DNA of 64,000 nt from Pseudomonas sp. FEN. Lineage in GTDB: Bacteria > Pseudomonadota > Gammaproteobacteria > Pseudomonadales > Pseudomonadaceae. The translations under genes were made by a program, and so were the position numbers. Below, piece after piece: positions 27,564-36,840 of the stretch. The stretch lies in assembly GCF_904067045.1 (NCBI RefSeq), contig NZ_CAJFDC010000033.1:124001-188000 (forward strand), read 5' to 3'. The notes beneath the pieces were generated by a model. The model saw nothing but the letters and a program-made list of their open reading frames with translations, was not told the origin of the DNA and did no database searches. Position 1 is the first letter of the stretch. Every line of letters starts with the position of its first letter.

Positions 27564-28133
27564 TTAGATAGTGGCTTTAAGGCAGAACAGCGTGGTTCCC
27601 GGCTCGTCCGCTCTTGGGTAGAAATCGAACTCCAGCGGGGCACAGGCATCGCGTGCCATGGTCAGGAAGCCCAGGCCGGCGCCCTTGCTGTCCACGGGAG
27701 TTTCGGCACGCAAGGTCACTTTGTAGGCCTGCTTGATCTCTTCCAGTGACATGTTGCGCAGCGGTTCGAGCTTTTCCCGCAGACGGTCGACGTCGCTGGT
27801 GGCGATCGGGTTGGCGCAGAGCATCAGGTGCCGATCACCCTCCGCGCTGATGCACACCGCGCCTTGGCGCAGTGAGGACTCATCGTGCGGCTCGGTGGGC
27901 AACGAGTCGGAGGAGTAGTGGATGATGTTTTGCGACAGCTCGACGAAGGAGGAAAACAATTTACGCCGCGTCGGTCCGTTCACCCCGGAGATTTCCAATT
28001 GCAGCCTGACCACCTCGGCCATCGCGGTAATGATGGTGTGCGAGAAATAACCCATGTGATAGAAAATCACATTGCGCTGCTGGGCCAGGTCAAAAAAATG
28101 GCAATCGGGGTGAGCCGTATTCGAATTAATCAT
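27564..28133 (-). CDS. siaB: SiaB-type protein kinase
   Basis: The start is ATG 28133, which lies inside the end of siaA (eight-base overlap); 189 aa. The family is DUF6272/SiaB, a kinase with a GHKL-like fold: the N-box-like segment FSSFVELSQNIIHYS is seen near residue 60, and the G-rich part near the C-terminus (DSKGAGLGFLTMARD) is consistent with ATP binding. It should phosphorylate SiaC and thereby switch off the cyclase. Confidence 0.87.
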   Translation of the reverse strand: MINSNTAHPDCHFFDLAQQRNVIFYHMGYFSHTIITAMAEVVRLQLEISGVNGPTRRKLFSSFVELSQNIIHYSSDSLPTEPHDESSLRQGAVCISAEGDRHLMLCANPIATSDVDRLREKLEPLRNMSLEEIKQAYKVTLRAETPVDSKGAGLGFLTMARDACAPLEFDFYPRADEPGTTLFCLKATI

Positions 28134-29373
28134 GAGTGTTTCCAAGACGCGCGCAGAAGAGGGTGAGGTCGTCACGCCGGGTTTGCTCTCCTTGCCAATT
28201 GGCCAGCGTGCGTTGCAAGGCTTCGCAGATGACGGTCGCTGGCTGATTGCGGTGTTCCACTATTGTGTCGAAGGCCTTGCTCTTGCCGAAGGCAATATTG
28301 CGCGGGCCGCCAATCTGGTCGGTCAAGCCGTCGGTGGCAATGAACACCAGGCTGGCCGGCGCCACTCTCACGCGGCTCAGTGGCCATTGGTAGTTGATGT
28401 CGCTGTCCACATAGCCGACGCCGACCCGCTGGCCGGCGAGGGTTTCCAACTGCTGGGCATCCGGCGGCAGGACGTGGAGCGACATGCGCGCGCCGGCAAA
28501 GCTCAGGGTTTGGCTGGCGCTATCGAACCAGAAAAAAGCCGCATCCAGGCCATCGTCGGACTCGGGTGTTTCATCGACGCCCTGGACTTGCCCCAGCAGT
28601 TCCTTGACGCTTTTGTTCACCGCCGATAATAGCGCCCCGGGATCGCGCGGCCCGAGCTGGACCAGCGCCTGGGTCAGCGAGGAGGAGGCGATCAGGGTCA
28701 TGAAGGCGCCGGGAACGCCATGCCCGGTACAGTCGGCAATCGCCCCGAACCAACCATCGGGGTAGGCGCAGAAATGATAGAAGTCGCCGCCGACGACATC
28801 GCGCGGCTCCCACAACAGCACGGCATCGTCCAGGGTCGACTTCAGGGCATCCCGCGAGGCACGCAGCATGGCGCGCTGGATCACGCTCGCGTACTCGATG
28901 CTCTGCATGATCTGGCGATTTTTCTCGGCCTGCATGGCCGCGACCACTTCCATCAGTTGCAGGCCATTACCCAACCCGGCGAATTGGCCGTCGCGGGTGA
29001 TGATAAAACCGTCCGCCAGAGTCTTTTCACCAAACTCCACGGTCTTGAACGTCAGCTCCTCGATGCTCATCCCGGCATCAACGATCAACGGCTCCTTGTC
29101 CATGAAGGCAATGCAGCTTTTCTTGTCGTACAGCTCGCGGTGAAACGGCTTGCTCATCATCGACAGGAAAATGTTGCGGTTGATCAGGCCGATAGGGCGC
29201 TCGTCTTCCAGTACCGCCAGGCACACGATTTCCTTGTGCGAGGTGAAGGTTTCCATCACCAGCGCGTTGGTGCTGCTGGAATCGATCACGGGTACTTCAA
29301 TACACAGGTCACCGGCGCAGCGACGATCTCTAGGCCGCTGTGGACGCATAAAGGGGAGATTTTCTGCGCGCAT
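28126..29373 (-). CDS. SiaA-like PP2C phosphatase with N-terminal CBS-type sensor
   Basis: The 415-aa product ends in a SpoIIE/PP2C phosphatase domain (about residues 190-410) with metal-binding motifs DVVGGDFYHF, DCTGHGVPGAFM and FIATDGLTDQIGG. It should dephosphorylate SiaC. Unlike P. aeruginosa SiaA, which has a membrane-bound sensor with HAMP, the N-terminal 140 residues look like a pair of CBS modules (PVIDSSSTNALVMETF, CLAVLEDERPIGLINR, then FIITRDGQFAGLGNGLQLM). No transmembrane helix is visible. The input is therefore probably a cytoplasmic nucleotide or similar ligand. The start at 29373 is tentative; ATG 29349 is an alternative. Confidence 0.82.
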   Translation of the reverse strand: MRAENLPFMRPQRPRDRRCAGDLCIEVPVIDSSSTNALVMETFTSHKEIVCLAVLEDERPIGLINRNIFLSMMSKPFHRELYDKKSCIAFMDKEPLIVDAGMSIEELTFKTVEFGEKTLADGFIITRDGQFAGLGNGLQLMEVVAAMQAEKNRQIMQSIEYASVIQRAMLRASRDALKSTLDDAVLLWEPRDVVGGDFYHFCAYPDGWFGAIADCTGHGVPGAFMTLIASSSLTQALVQLGPRDPGALLSAVNKSVKELLGQVQGVDETPESDDGLDAAFFWFDSASQTLSFAGARMSLHVLPPDAQQLETLAGQRVGVGYVDSDINYQWPLSRVRVAPASLVFIATDGLTDQIGGPRNIAFGKSKAFDTIVEHRNQPATVICEALQRTLANWQGEQTRRDDLTLFCARLGNTHD

Positions 29374-29487
29374 GCTGGGGTCGCCGGGCGAAGTGAAGGC
29401 ACAATGCTATCTGCGCAATGTGAAGCTTATATGACGGCCTCTTGCCTGGCTGTCGAGCGGGGGGCTTTGCTCCTGCTCGGGCAGCGC

Positions 29488-29515
29488 TTGACTTCTCTTT
29501 TTATATCAGTAACAT
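29488..29515 (+). promoter_or_regulatory. Sigma-70 promoter of tRNA-Asn
   Basis: TTGACT (29488-29493), 16 bases, TAACAT (29510-29515), ending 9 bases before the mature tRNA sequence. Confidence 0.65.
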
Positions 29516-29524
29516 ACACGCCAT

Positions 29525-29600
<76 letters not shown>

Positions 29601-29610
29601 GATAGAAGAA

Positions 29611-29638
29611 AAGCCTGCAGCAATGCAGGCTTTTTTTT
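29611..29638 (+). terminator. Rho-independent terminator after tRNA-Asn
   Basis: AAGCCTGCA, short loop, TGCAGGCTT followed by a T-run. It also lies just beyond the stop of the convergent dehydrogenase gene. Confidence 0.92.
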
Positions 29639-29695
29639 GTGCGTTTTTCAGCCCTGCCGACCGGGAGCGACAGGCCCCTGGGCGGCAGGATAGCC

Positions 29696-31087
29696 TCAGC
29701 GCCGATCCAGCCAAACCGTCTGCGCATTGCAGAATTCACGGACCCCGAAGTGCGACAGTTCGCGGCCAAAACCGCTTTTCTTCACGCCGCCGAAGCTGAC
29801 CCGTGGGTCGCTGGCACTGTAGCCGTTGATGAACACGCCGCCGCTTTCCAGTTCGCCCGCCAGCTTGCGGGCCAGTTCCAGATCCGCTGTATAAACGGTT
29901 GCCGTGAGCCCGAACTCGCTGTCATTCGCCAGTTCCAGCGCATGGGCGGCATCCCGCGCGGTGATAATGGACGCCACCGGGCCAAACAGTTCCTGTCTGA
30001 ACGAGGTCATCTGTTCGGTGACGCTCGCCAATACCGTCGGCTCGTAGAAGTTGCCAGGTCCTGCGGCTTTTTTACCGCCGAGCAACAAGGTCGCGCCTTG
30101 CGCCAGGGTCGCCTGGACCTGTTGATCCAGTTCGTCACGCAGATCGAAGCGAGCCATGGGGCCGATGTAGGTGTCGCTGGCCATCGGATCCCCCACCACC
30201 AGGCGGCGAGTGGCGGCGACGAACTTCTCGGTGAAAGCCCCGACAACACCTTGCTCGACAATCAGGCGCTTGGCGGCCGCGCAGACTTGCCCGGTGTTCT
30301 GGTAGCGACCGACCACGGCGGCCTTGACCGCTTCGTCGAGGTCGGCGTCATTGAGCACGATAAAGGGGTCCGAACCGCCGAGTTCCAGCACACACTTCTT
30401 CAACGCCGCACCGGCTTGCGCGCCAATGGCCATGCCGGCTCTGACGCTGCCGGTGAGGGTGACCGCGACGATGCGTGGGTCGGCAATGGCCCGGGATACG
30501 CCGTCCGGCGTGACATTGATCACTTCGAAGACGCCTTCGGCAAAGCCGGCGCGCTTGAAGGCGTCCAGCAGCAGGTAAGCGCTGCCCATGACGTTGGGTG
30601 CATGCTTGAGCACGAAGGTGTTGCCGGCCAGCAGCGTCGGCACGGCGCCGCGCAGCACTTGCCAGATCGGAAAGTTCCACGGCATCACGGCCAGGATCGG
30701 GCCCAGTGGGCGATACTCGATGCGTGCTTTGCCGCCTTCCACCTGGGTTGGCTCGGCGCCGAGCATGGCCGGGCCGTGCTCGGCGTACCACTGGCAGAGT
30801 TGTGCACATTTTTCGATCTCGCCGCGGGCCTGGGTAATGGGCTTGCCCATCTCCAGGGTGATCATCTCGGCCATCGCGCTGGCGTTGTCGCGCAGGGCCC
30901 GGGCCAGGGCGACCAGCGCCTGCGAACGTTGCTCCAGCGGAGTACGCCGCCAGTGTGAGAAACCGGCCGCGGCACGGGCCAGGGCGGCATCCAGGGCCGA
31001 ATCGGACTCGAACGGGTAGTGGCCGATCTGCTCGCCGTTGGCGGGGTTGATTGAAATGGCATGGGTGAGGCTGGAGATCGACGACAT
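29696..31087 (-). CDS. NAD(P)-dependent succinate-semialdehyde dehydrogenase-type aldehyde dehydrogenase
   Basis: The 463-aa aldehyde dehydrogenase is of the succinate-semialdehyde (Sad/GabD) branch. The catalytic cysteine is C269 in NTGQVCAAAKR, and the general-base glutamate lies in LELGGSDPFIVL. The cofactor region MPWNFPIWQVLR and the C-terminal FGGVKKSGFGREL are also present. It would oxidise succinate semialdehyde, from GABA or polyamine breakdown, to succinate. A divergent LysR gene starts 100 bases away and probably controls it. Confidence 0.9.
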   Translation of the reverse strand: MSSISSLTHAISINPANGEQIGHYPFESDSALDAALARAAAGFSHWRRTPLEQRSQALVALARALRDNASAMAEMITLEMGKPITQARGEIEKCAQLCQWYAEHGPAMLGAEPTQVEGGKARIEYRPLGPILAVMPWNFPIWQVLRGAVPTLLAGNTFVLKHAPNVMGSAYLLLDAFKRAGFAEGVFEVINVTPDGVSRAIADPRIVAVTLTGSVRAGMAIGAQAGAALKKCVLELGGSDPFIVLNDADLDEAVKAAVVGRYQNTGQVCAAAKRLIVEQGVVGAFTEKFVAATRRLVVGDPMASDTYIGPMARFDLRDELDQQVQATLAQGATLLLGGKKAAGPGNFYEPTVLASVTEQMTSFRQELFGPVASIITARDAAHALELANDSEFGLTATVYTADLELARKLAGELESGGVFINGYSASDPRVSFGGVKKSGFGRELSHFGVREFCNAQTVWLDRR

Positions 31088-31187
31088 GGCACCGTCCTGC
31101 TGGGTGGGTATGGGCTCAGATTACGGTGGCATTGATTTTCTGAAAACTGAATAATGGTGAGCATATCATTCACGATTGGAGAATGAC

Positions 31188-32066
31188 TTGGATCTGGTCC
31201 AGCTAGAGATTTTCAAGGCTGTTGCCGAGCACGGCAGCATCAGTGCGGCCGCCCAGCACATCCATCGGGTGCCGTCGAACCTGACCACGCGGATCAAGCA
31301 GTTGGAGCAGGATCTGGGGGTGGATCTGTTTATCCGCGAGAAAAGTCGCCTGCGCTTGTCACCGGCGGGCTGGAGTTTTCTCGACTATGCCCGGCGTATC
31401 CTCGACCTGGTCCGGGAGGCGCGGGCTACCGTGGCCGGTGAGGAGCCGCAAGGCGCCTTTGCCCTGGGCTCGCTGGAGAGCACGGCGGCGGTGCGTATCC
31501 CGCAGTTGCTCGCGGCCTACAACCAGCGTTACGCCAAGGTCGAGCTGGACCTGTCCACCGGCCCGTCCGGGACCATGATCGATGGGGTGTTGTCCGGGCG
31601 CCTGGCCGCCGCGTTTGTCGACGGGCCGGTGCTGCATCCGGCGCTGGAAGGGGTGCCGGCGTTCGAGGAGGAGATGGTGCTGATCGCGCCGTTCCAGCAT
31701 GCGCCGATCCGCCGCGCGCAAGAGGTCAACGGCGAAAGCATTTATGCGTTTCGCGCCAACTGTTCCTACCGGCACCACTTCGAAAGCTGGTTTACCCAGG
31801 ACGGCGCGGTACCCGGCAAGATCCATGAGATGGAGTCCTATCATGGCATGCTCGCCTGTGTAAGTGCCGGAGCCGGTCTGGCGCTGATGCCCCGCAGCAT
31901 GCTCGAGAGCATGCCCGGCTGCAGTACCGTGAGTGTCTGGCCGTTGAGCGAGTCCATGCGCTACCTGCGCACCTGGCTGGTGTGGCGCCGGGGCACGGTA
32001 TCGCAAAGCCTGAGCATGTTCGTGCGTTTGCTCGAGGAGTGCGGTGTGGTTCGCGAGGAGACCTGA
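31188..32066 (+). CDS. LysR-family regulator
   Basis: The start is a TTG at 31188 (MDLVQLEIFKAVAEHGS), which has GGAG six bases before it; a TTG 12 bases upstream is less likely because it would place GGAG inside the gene. The 292-aa product has the LysR helix-turn-helix (GSISAAAQHIHRVPSNLTTR, then IKQLEQDLGVDLF) and a C-terminal substrate-binding domain. The pattern (RVPSNLTTRI) is that of the subgroup close to regulators of efflux and aldehyde metabolism. It is divergent from the semialdehyde dehydrogenase gene. Confidence 0.88.
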   Translation: MDLVQLEIFKAVAEHGSISAAAQHIHRVPSNLTTRIKQLEQDLGVDLFIREKSRLRLSPAGWSFLDYARRILDLVREARATVAGEEPQGAFALGSLESTAAVRIPQLLAAYNQRYAKVELDLSTGPSGTMIDGVLSGRLAAAFVDGPVLHPALEGVPAFEEEMVLIAPFQHAPIRRAQEVNGESIYAFRANCSYRHHFESWFTQDGAVPGKIHEMESYHGMLACVSAGAGLALMPRSMLESMPGCSTVSVWPLSESMRYLRTWLVWRRGTVSQSLSMFVRLLEECGVVREET

Positions 32067-32262
32067 GAGGCCAGCGGCTTTGGCTGGCTCGTCCTGGCGC
32101 GGATGAAGGGCGCGACCCGTCCGGTGGGTTTGATTTTCGTGTGGATGGGGACGGCTATCCACTGCTTTGACATCAACGGGGCAAGGGATTAACTTCGCGG
32201 CTTTTTACCCGGACTGCAAAAAGGTTACGGGGAGTCGCAACCTATTGTTAAGGAAGGGCACG

Positions 32263-32685
32263 ATGGCGGAAATGGCACAGCAGGACGATTTGTTTCAAAC
32301 TGACAAGCGACTCTCCCTCAAGCCGGTGACGGACTTCAATGCCTTTGTGCTCCAGGCGTTTGCCGACGGGCCTTGTCAGTGTGCGCGTTGCCTGGCGGGC
32401 GTGGGTGTCGAAACCGGCTACGCTTTCCAGCACAGCTTCGAGCTGGGCAAGGTGGTCAACCGCCAGTTCGCCAGGACCAGCCCAAGCGAGGTGCTCCTGG
32501 CGCTGAAAAAAGCCTGGTTGTCGTTCTTCAAAAGCGAACTGGCGATTCCCGGCCTGCTGGACCTGTCCAGGGTGCATGAGTTCTTGACGCCCGAGTTGCA
32601 TGTTCGGTTGCGTCCGTTGTTGCTGGCTTGTGGCCTGATCGTGGAGCAAGAGGGCGGGTGGATGTTGCAGGCGGTCTTGGAGTAG
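32263..32685 (+). CDS. Small protein of unknown function
   Basis: I do not recognise the family. The ATG at 32263 has AAGGAAGG upstream and gives 140 aa without signal peptide. The N-terminal half holds a C-x-C-x2-C pattern (GPCQCARCLAGVGV) that might bind metal. The second half is predicted helical (SEVLLALKKAWLSFFKSELA, then VHEFLTPELHVRLRPLLLAC). It stands alone between the LysR gene and the metalloprotease. Confidence 0.65.
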   Translation: MAEMAQQDDLFQTDKRLSLKPVTDFNAFVLQAFADGPCQCARCLAGVGVETGYAFQHSFELGKVVNRQFARTSPSEVLLALKKAWLSFFKSELAIPGLLDLSRVHEFLTPELHVRLRPLLLACGLIVEQEGGWMLQAVLE

Positions 32686-33056
32686 AGCGGCATCGCCAAG
32701 AGGGTCGGCATGCTCCCTGCTGGCGGTGTTATGACGATCGTCAGCAGACGTCGTCCGCCAGGTGATTTTATGTCTAGACTCCTCTGTGCAGTGCAACAGG
32801 TCTTTATTGTTTACGGTCCTGGATGAGGCCGGACGCTTGTTTCACCTGGGAAAGGTAGTGAGCGTAGTCAGAGAGTCAGCTCCCCGTCGTGTTGAAACGG
32901 CTTTCGAATGCCAGTGAGCAGGCGTTTGAGTCGTGGGGTACGTACACGCGTGCCCCGATAGTCATAGCGCGCAGTCGATCGCACCAGCACCCCTACGAAA
33001 CCGCCAATTCGCGAACGGCCAAGGCAATGCGCTGGCTGTTCGAATGGGAGAGTGTC
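32686..33056. other. Intergenic region before the metalloprotease, no gene accepted
   Basis: The reading frame of the protease extends upstream to 32889, but this part has poor codon use and no ribosome binding site. I treat it as the promoter region. An indistinct inverted pattern surrounds 32750-32765 (GTCCGCCAGG). Nothing else is recognised. Confidence 0.4.
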
Positions 33057-35318
33057 ATGACTTGCCACCTGGCGGGCGCGCGACCCGGCTCAATCAAACG
33101 CGGCGCGCGACCCGGCTCAATCAAACGCTACCGCTTGTTCGCCCGGACTTTGCTCATGCTGGTATTGGTCGCCCCGGGTTCATGGGCGGCGGAGAGCCTT
33201 TTGACGATCCAACCCGCGCAGTCCTTGCGGCAGATGCGGCCAACCAACGACCCGGCGCTCGCCGCCATTCTGGGGGTCGAGGCTTTTGCCTCGGTGTCCC
33301 TGGCGCAGGCCCATGCGCAACTGATATCCGATCAGCTCGATGTGCTCGAAATACCGCTGGGGGATGGTCGGACGGTCGAAGCACATAAGCTGTCCTATCG
33401 GACGAACCTTTCCGGCCAGTCCATCTGGCGCGGAGAAATAGCCGAGTCCGGCGCGCGCGCGGAGGGTGGGGCCGAGAGTGAGGTCCCCGTCGATGAGCAG
33501 AACTCAGTCATTCTGGTGCGCGATGCCGAGCAGATTACCGGGTCCATCCGGGTCGGCGGTGAACTCTACAGAATCCTCCCACTCAGGGGCGGTGGGCAAA
33601 TCATCGTCAAGGTCGATGCGAGCAAGCAACGAAGCTTTGGTGAAGAGCACGATCATGGGTCGGATGTCATTCGCTCCGAGCTGCCGCCGGAAACCGTGGA
33701 GTCGACTGTCGTGCCACGTGCTCGTGATGGCATCAGCACCATTCGGGTCATGATCGTCGCCACACCGCTGGCCGTGGATAAACTCGGTGGCGGGACCTCG
33801 GGCCTGCAAGCGCTCGGCACATTGGCGCTCGAGGAGTCGAACCAGTCGTTTATCAACAGCGGTATTTCGGCCCGGTTCGAGAGTGCCGGCACCTATATCC
33901 TGGATTATCGCCAGGAGGCCCTGGCCGACAGTGACCTGTTGCTGGACAAGATTGAAAGTCGATCCGACCAGGAACTGGGTGTTCCTGTATGGAAATTGCG
34001 CGATGAGCATCGCGCCGATCTGGTGGTGTTGCTGGCGGATATCCGTTCCTACTGTGGCATGGCCACGCTGAATGCGAGCAAGGCGACGGCCTATGGGGTG
34101 GTTGCCTGGGAGTGCCTGTCGGGCGATGTGACGTTCCAGCATGAAATCGGCCACAATATCGGCGCGGACCACACGCCGGAAGAGGCGCAAGGTAACGCCT
34201 TTCCCTATGGCTCCGGCCATTTGCAGGATTCAGTTGCCCCCCGCTGGTCCACGATCATGGCGCCGTCCTGTCGTCTGTGCGCGGTGCTCAACTATTGGTC
34301 GAATCCCTACCGCACCTATCATGGCCTGCCCATGGGCGTGGTGAATGTCAGTGACAATGCCCGGGTCTGGGCATTGCGGGCGCCCGTCGTCGCCAACTTC
34401 TATCCCGATCCGGTGGCGGCGAGGCCACCCGATGCGGTGGCCCATGCGCAACCTTCCGCTGTCGTGGGTGAACAGGAGGTCCGGCTGGACGGCGCTCAGT
34501 CCTCCGATCCGGAGGGGGGAACGCTGAGCTATCGCTGGGAGCATACCGGAGGGGCGCCGGAGGTTCGCATCACCGGTAGCTCGTCGAAGATCGCGCGGGC
34601 GCGCATTCCGGCGGTGGGCCGCAGCAGCCGGTTCACCTTCCGTCTGACGGTCACCAATAGCCATGAGCTCAGCGACAGTCACGAAGTGACGGTCACCGCC
34701 GAGCCTCTGTTGCCACCGGACATTGTCATCAACGGGGCGACGTCGGTGCGTTCCGGTGATCCGGTGACACTTGATGCGTCAGGTTCCAGCGCTTCCAACC
34801 CCGGTGCTTCGCCTTTACAGTTCGAGTGGGCGCTACCCTCTGGAATCGCCGAAGCGGTTATCGATGGAGCATTCTTGCGCTTCACGGCACCGACGGTCCC
34901 CGACAATCGCTTGTATCGGTTCGAGGTCACGGCCAGCGACGGCAAGGTTTCCGCCAGCAAGCCCCATACCTTGACGGTGACTCCGCGATCCGGTGGCGGG
35001 GAGGATTGTATTCCGAGCGATCCGAGCGCCGCGCAATACCCGCGATGGGACACGCTCAAGACCTACGTCGGCGGTGATACGGTGCAGTACAACGGCGTGG
35101 TGTGGCGAGCCGGGTGGTCGACGCGCGGCGTGTCGCCGGATAAAGTTGATGCCTTCTCTCTGCTCAGCAACCTGCCAGTGCCCTGGCAGGCTGGACGCCC
35201 CTATGTGGCGGGCAACCAGGTGATTCACGAAGGCAAGTTGTACCAGGCCAAGTATTGGGTGAACACCAAGCCACCCGGTATCGCCTGGGCATTGCTCGGC
35301 GATCACGCCTGTCCGTGA
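33057..35318 (+). CDS. Secreted metzincin metalloprotease with PKD-like and chitin-binding-like modules
   Basis: The start ATG 33057 has GGGAGA before it and gives 753 aa. Residues 25-45 form a signal peptide (RLFARTLLMLVLVAPGSWAA). The zinc site HEIGHNIGADH lies at 362-372, and the Met-turn follows in STIMAPS, so it is a metzincin of the reprolysin/M12-like group. After it come two Ig/PKD-like domains (AVVGEQEVRLDGAQSSDPEG, and SVRSGDPVTLDASGSS) and two short carbohydrate-binding modules of CBM5/12 type (YVGGDTVQYNGVVWRAGWST, then YVAGNQVIHEGKLYQAKYWV). It is probably exported and targeted to chitin or another glycan surface such as fungal wall or insect cuticle. No secretion genes adjoin it. 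The protease class is firm, the target is inference. Confidence 0.88.
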   Translation: MTCHLAGARPGSIKRGARPGSIKRYRLFARTLLMLVLVAPGSWAAESLLTIQPAQSLRQMRPTNDPALAAILGVEAFASVSLAQAHAQLISDQLDVLEIPLGDGRTVEAHKLSYRTNLSGQSIWRGEIAESGARAEGGAESEVPVDEQNSVILVRDAEQITGSIRVGGELYRILPLRGGGQIIVKVDASKQRSFGEEHDHGSDVIRSELPPETVESTVVPRARDGISTIRVMIVATPLAVDKLGGGTSGLQALGTLALEESNQSFINSGISARFESAGTYILDYRQEALADSDLLLDKIESRSDQELGVPVWKLRDEHRADLVVLLADIRSYCGMATLNASKATAYGVVAWECLSGDVTFQHEIGHNIGADHTPEEAQGNAFPYGSGHLQDSVAPRWSTIMAPSCRLCAVLNYWSNPYRTYHGLPMGVVNVSDNARVWALRAPVVANFYPDPVAARPPDAVAHAQPSAVVGEQEVRLDGAQSSDPEGGTLSYRWEHTGGAPEVRITGSSSKIARARIPAVGRSSRFTFRLTVTNSHELSDSHEVTVTAEPLLPPDIVINGATSVRSGDPVTLDASGSSASNPGASPLQFEWALPSGIAEAVIDGAFLRFTAPTVPDNRLYRFEVTASDGKVSASKPHTLTVTPRSGGGEDCIPSDPSAAQYPRWDTLKTYVGGDTVQYNGVVWRAGWSTRGVSPDKVDAFSLLSNLPVPWQAGRPYVAGNQVIHEGKLYQAKYWVNTKPPGIAWALLGDHACP
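33075..33128. repeat. 27-base perfect tandem duplication near the protease start
   Basis: Two identical 27-base units (33075-33101 and 33102-33128) encode GARPGSIKR twice, just before the signal-peptide hydrophobic core. The duplication lengthens the positively charged N-region and keeps the frame. Confidence 0.93.
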
Positions 35319-35327
35319 ACCATTGCT

Positions 35328-35363
35328 GGAACAGCACCCCGAACCCGCTCGGGGCGCTGTTCC
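35328..35363. terminator. Hairpin between convergent protease and mntH genes
   Basis: GGAACAGC-A-CCCCG, an 8-base loop, CGGGG-C-GCTGTTCC forms a strong symmetrical stem. It lies between the two stop codons and could end transcription in both directions, though a T-run is absent. Confidence 0.6.
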
Positions 35364-35364
35364 G

Positions 35365-36687
35365 CTACGCGCTGAACAGCTGCGCGATCAACCAGAGATT
35401 TGCTGCGCTGATCGCCACGAACACCGCCCAGGCGAGGCCCTTGGTGTACCAGCGATTGACGAACTCGCCCATCAGGCGTTGATCGCCGGTCATGCGGATC
35501 AACGGATACAGCGCAAACGGCAGTTGCAGGCTGAGGACCACCTGGCTCAACACCAGCAGCTTGCCCACGGCCGCCTCGCCCATCAGCCAGACGCCAATGA
35601 ACGCTGGGATCAGCGCCAGGCCACGGGTGATCAGGCGGCGTTGCCAGCAGGGAATCTTCAGGTTCAGGTAGCCTTCCATGATCACCTGGCCGGCGATGGT
35701 GCCGGTAAAGGTCGAGCTCTGCCCGGATGCCAGCAGGGCGATGCCGAACAGGGTGCTGGCGAAGGCGCCGCCCACCAGCGGGTCGAGCAGGTGATAGGCG
35801 TCCTGGATCTCCACTACTTCGGTATGCCCGCTTTGGTGGAAGGCCGCCGCGGCCAGGATCAGGATCGCCGCATTCACCAGCAAGGCCAGGGCCAGCGAGC
35901 CGATGGTGTCGATTCGCGCCAGGCGTACCGCATCCTGGCGGCTGGCGAGGTCGCTGCCGATCAGCCGGGTCTGCACCACCGAGGTGTGCAGGTACAGGTT
36001 GTGCGGCATCACCGTGGCCCCGAGAATGCCGATGGCCAGGTACAGCGGAGCGGCTTCGCCGATGGCCGAGAGGGAGGGTTTGAAGCCCTGGAACACATCG
36101 GGCCAATAAGGCTTGATCAGCACCAGTTCAATGAAAAAGCACACGCCGATGGTCGCCACCAGCACCAGCATGATCGCTTCCAGGCGCCGGAAACCGCGGT
36201 TTTGCAGGGCCAGGATGAGCAGGGTGTCGAACGCCGTCAGAACGATGCCGAAGGTCAGTGAGCAACCCAGCAACAGATGAAAGGCCAGGGCGCAGCCGAG
36301 GACTTCGGCGAGGTCGGTGGCGATGATCGAGACCTCCGCCAGCAACCACTGGAGTTTGGCCGAGCGCGGGCTGTAGCGTTCCCGGCAGAGCTGCGCCAGG
36401 TCGCGGCCGGTGGCGATTCCCAGGCGCGAGCAGAGGCACTGCACCGCCATGCCGGTGAGGCTGGCAAGCAGCACCACGAACAGCAGGTTGTAGCCGTAAC
36501 GCGAGCCGGCCTCGATCGCCGTGGCCCAGTTGCCCGGGTCCATGTAGCCGATGGAAATCAGCAGGCCGGGGCCGGCGAAACGCAGGACGCGCTTGAAGAA
36601 CGGCGCGCCGCGATCAACGGCAATCGAGCCCTGTACTTCAGACGGACAGAAGGGGGCGGTGGCGACTTTCGGCAGACTGAATTTCAC
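35365..36687 (-). CDS. mntH: Nramp-type divalent metal transporter (manganese/iron)
   Basis: The 440-aa inner-membrane proton-coupled metal transporter has the metal-binding motif DPGNW at residues 50-54 in TM1 and MPHN at 227-230 in TM6, both required for Mn2+/Fe2+ transport. Eleven membrane segments are expected. It stands alone and presumably answers to manganese or iron, though no operator was identified in the upstream 150 bases. Confidence 0.93.
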   Translation of the reverse strand: MKFSLPKVATAPFCPSEVQGSIAVDRGAPFFKRVLRFAGPGLLISIGYMDPGNWATAIEAGSRYGYNLLFVVLLASLTGMAVQCLCSRLGIATGRDLAQLCRERYSPRSAKLQWLLAEVSIIATDLAEVLGCALAFHLLLGCSLTFGIVLTAFDTLLILALQNRGFRRLEAIMLVLVATIGVCFFIELVLIKPYWPDVFQGFKPSLSAIGEAAPLYLAIGILGATVMPHNLYLHTSVVQTRLIGSDLASRQDAVRLARIDTIGSLALALLVNAAILILAAAAFHQSGHTEVVEIQDAYHLLDPLVGGAFASTLFGIALLASGQSSTFTGTIAGQVIMEGYLNLKIPCWQRRLITRGLALIPAFIGVWLMGEAAVGKLLVLSQVVLSLQLPFALYPLIRMTGDQRLMGEFVNRWYTKGLAWAVFVAISAANLWLIAQLFSA

Positions 36688-36840
36688 ACGACGATCCAGG
36701 ACAACGGGCGGGGAAACGCCAGCTTAGACGTTTGGCGCAAACAGCCCAAGCTATCGGGGCGATTGAATCTGCAAAGCGCAAGATAGTCCGTGGGGCGGTG
36801 CTTGTCGGATCGCCGCACCGCCGCGAAGCTTCTGGCGGCC

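Noticed and set aside
32889..33056. N-terminal extension of the metalloprotease
   Set aside because: It would place the signal peptide about 80 residues inside the protein; ATG 33057 has a good ribosome binding site.
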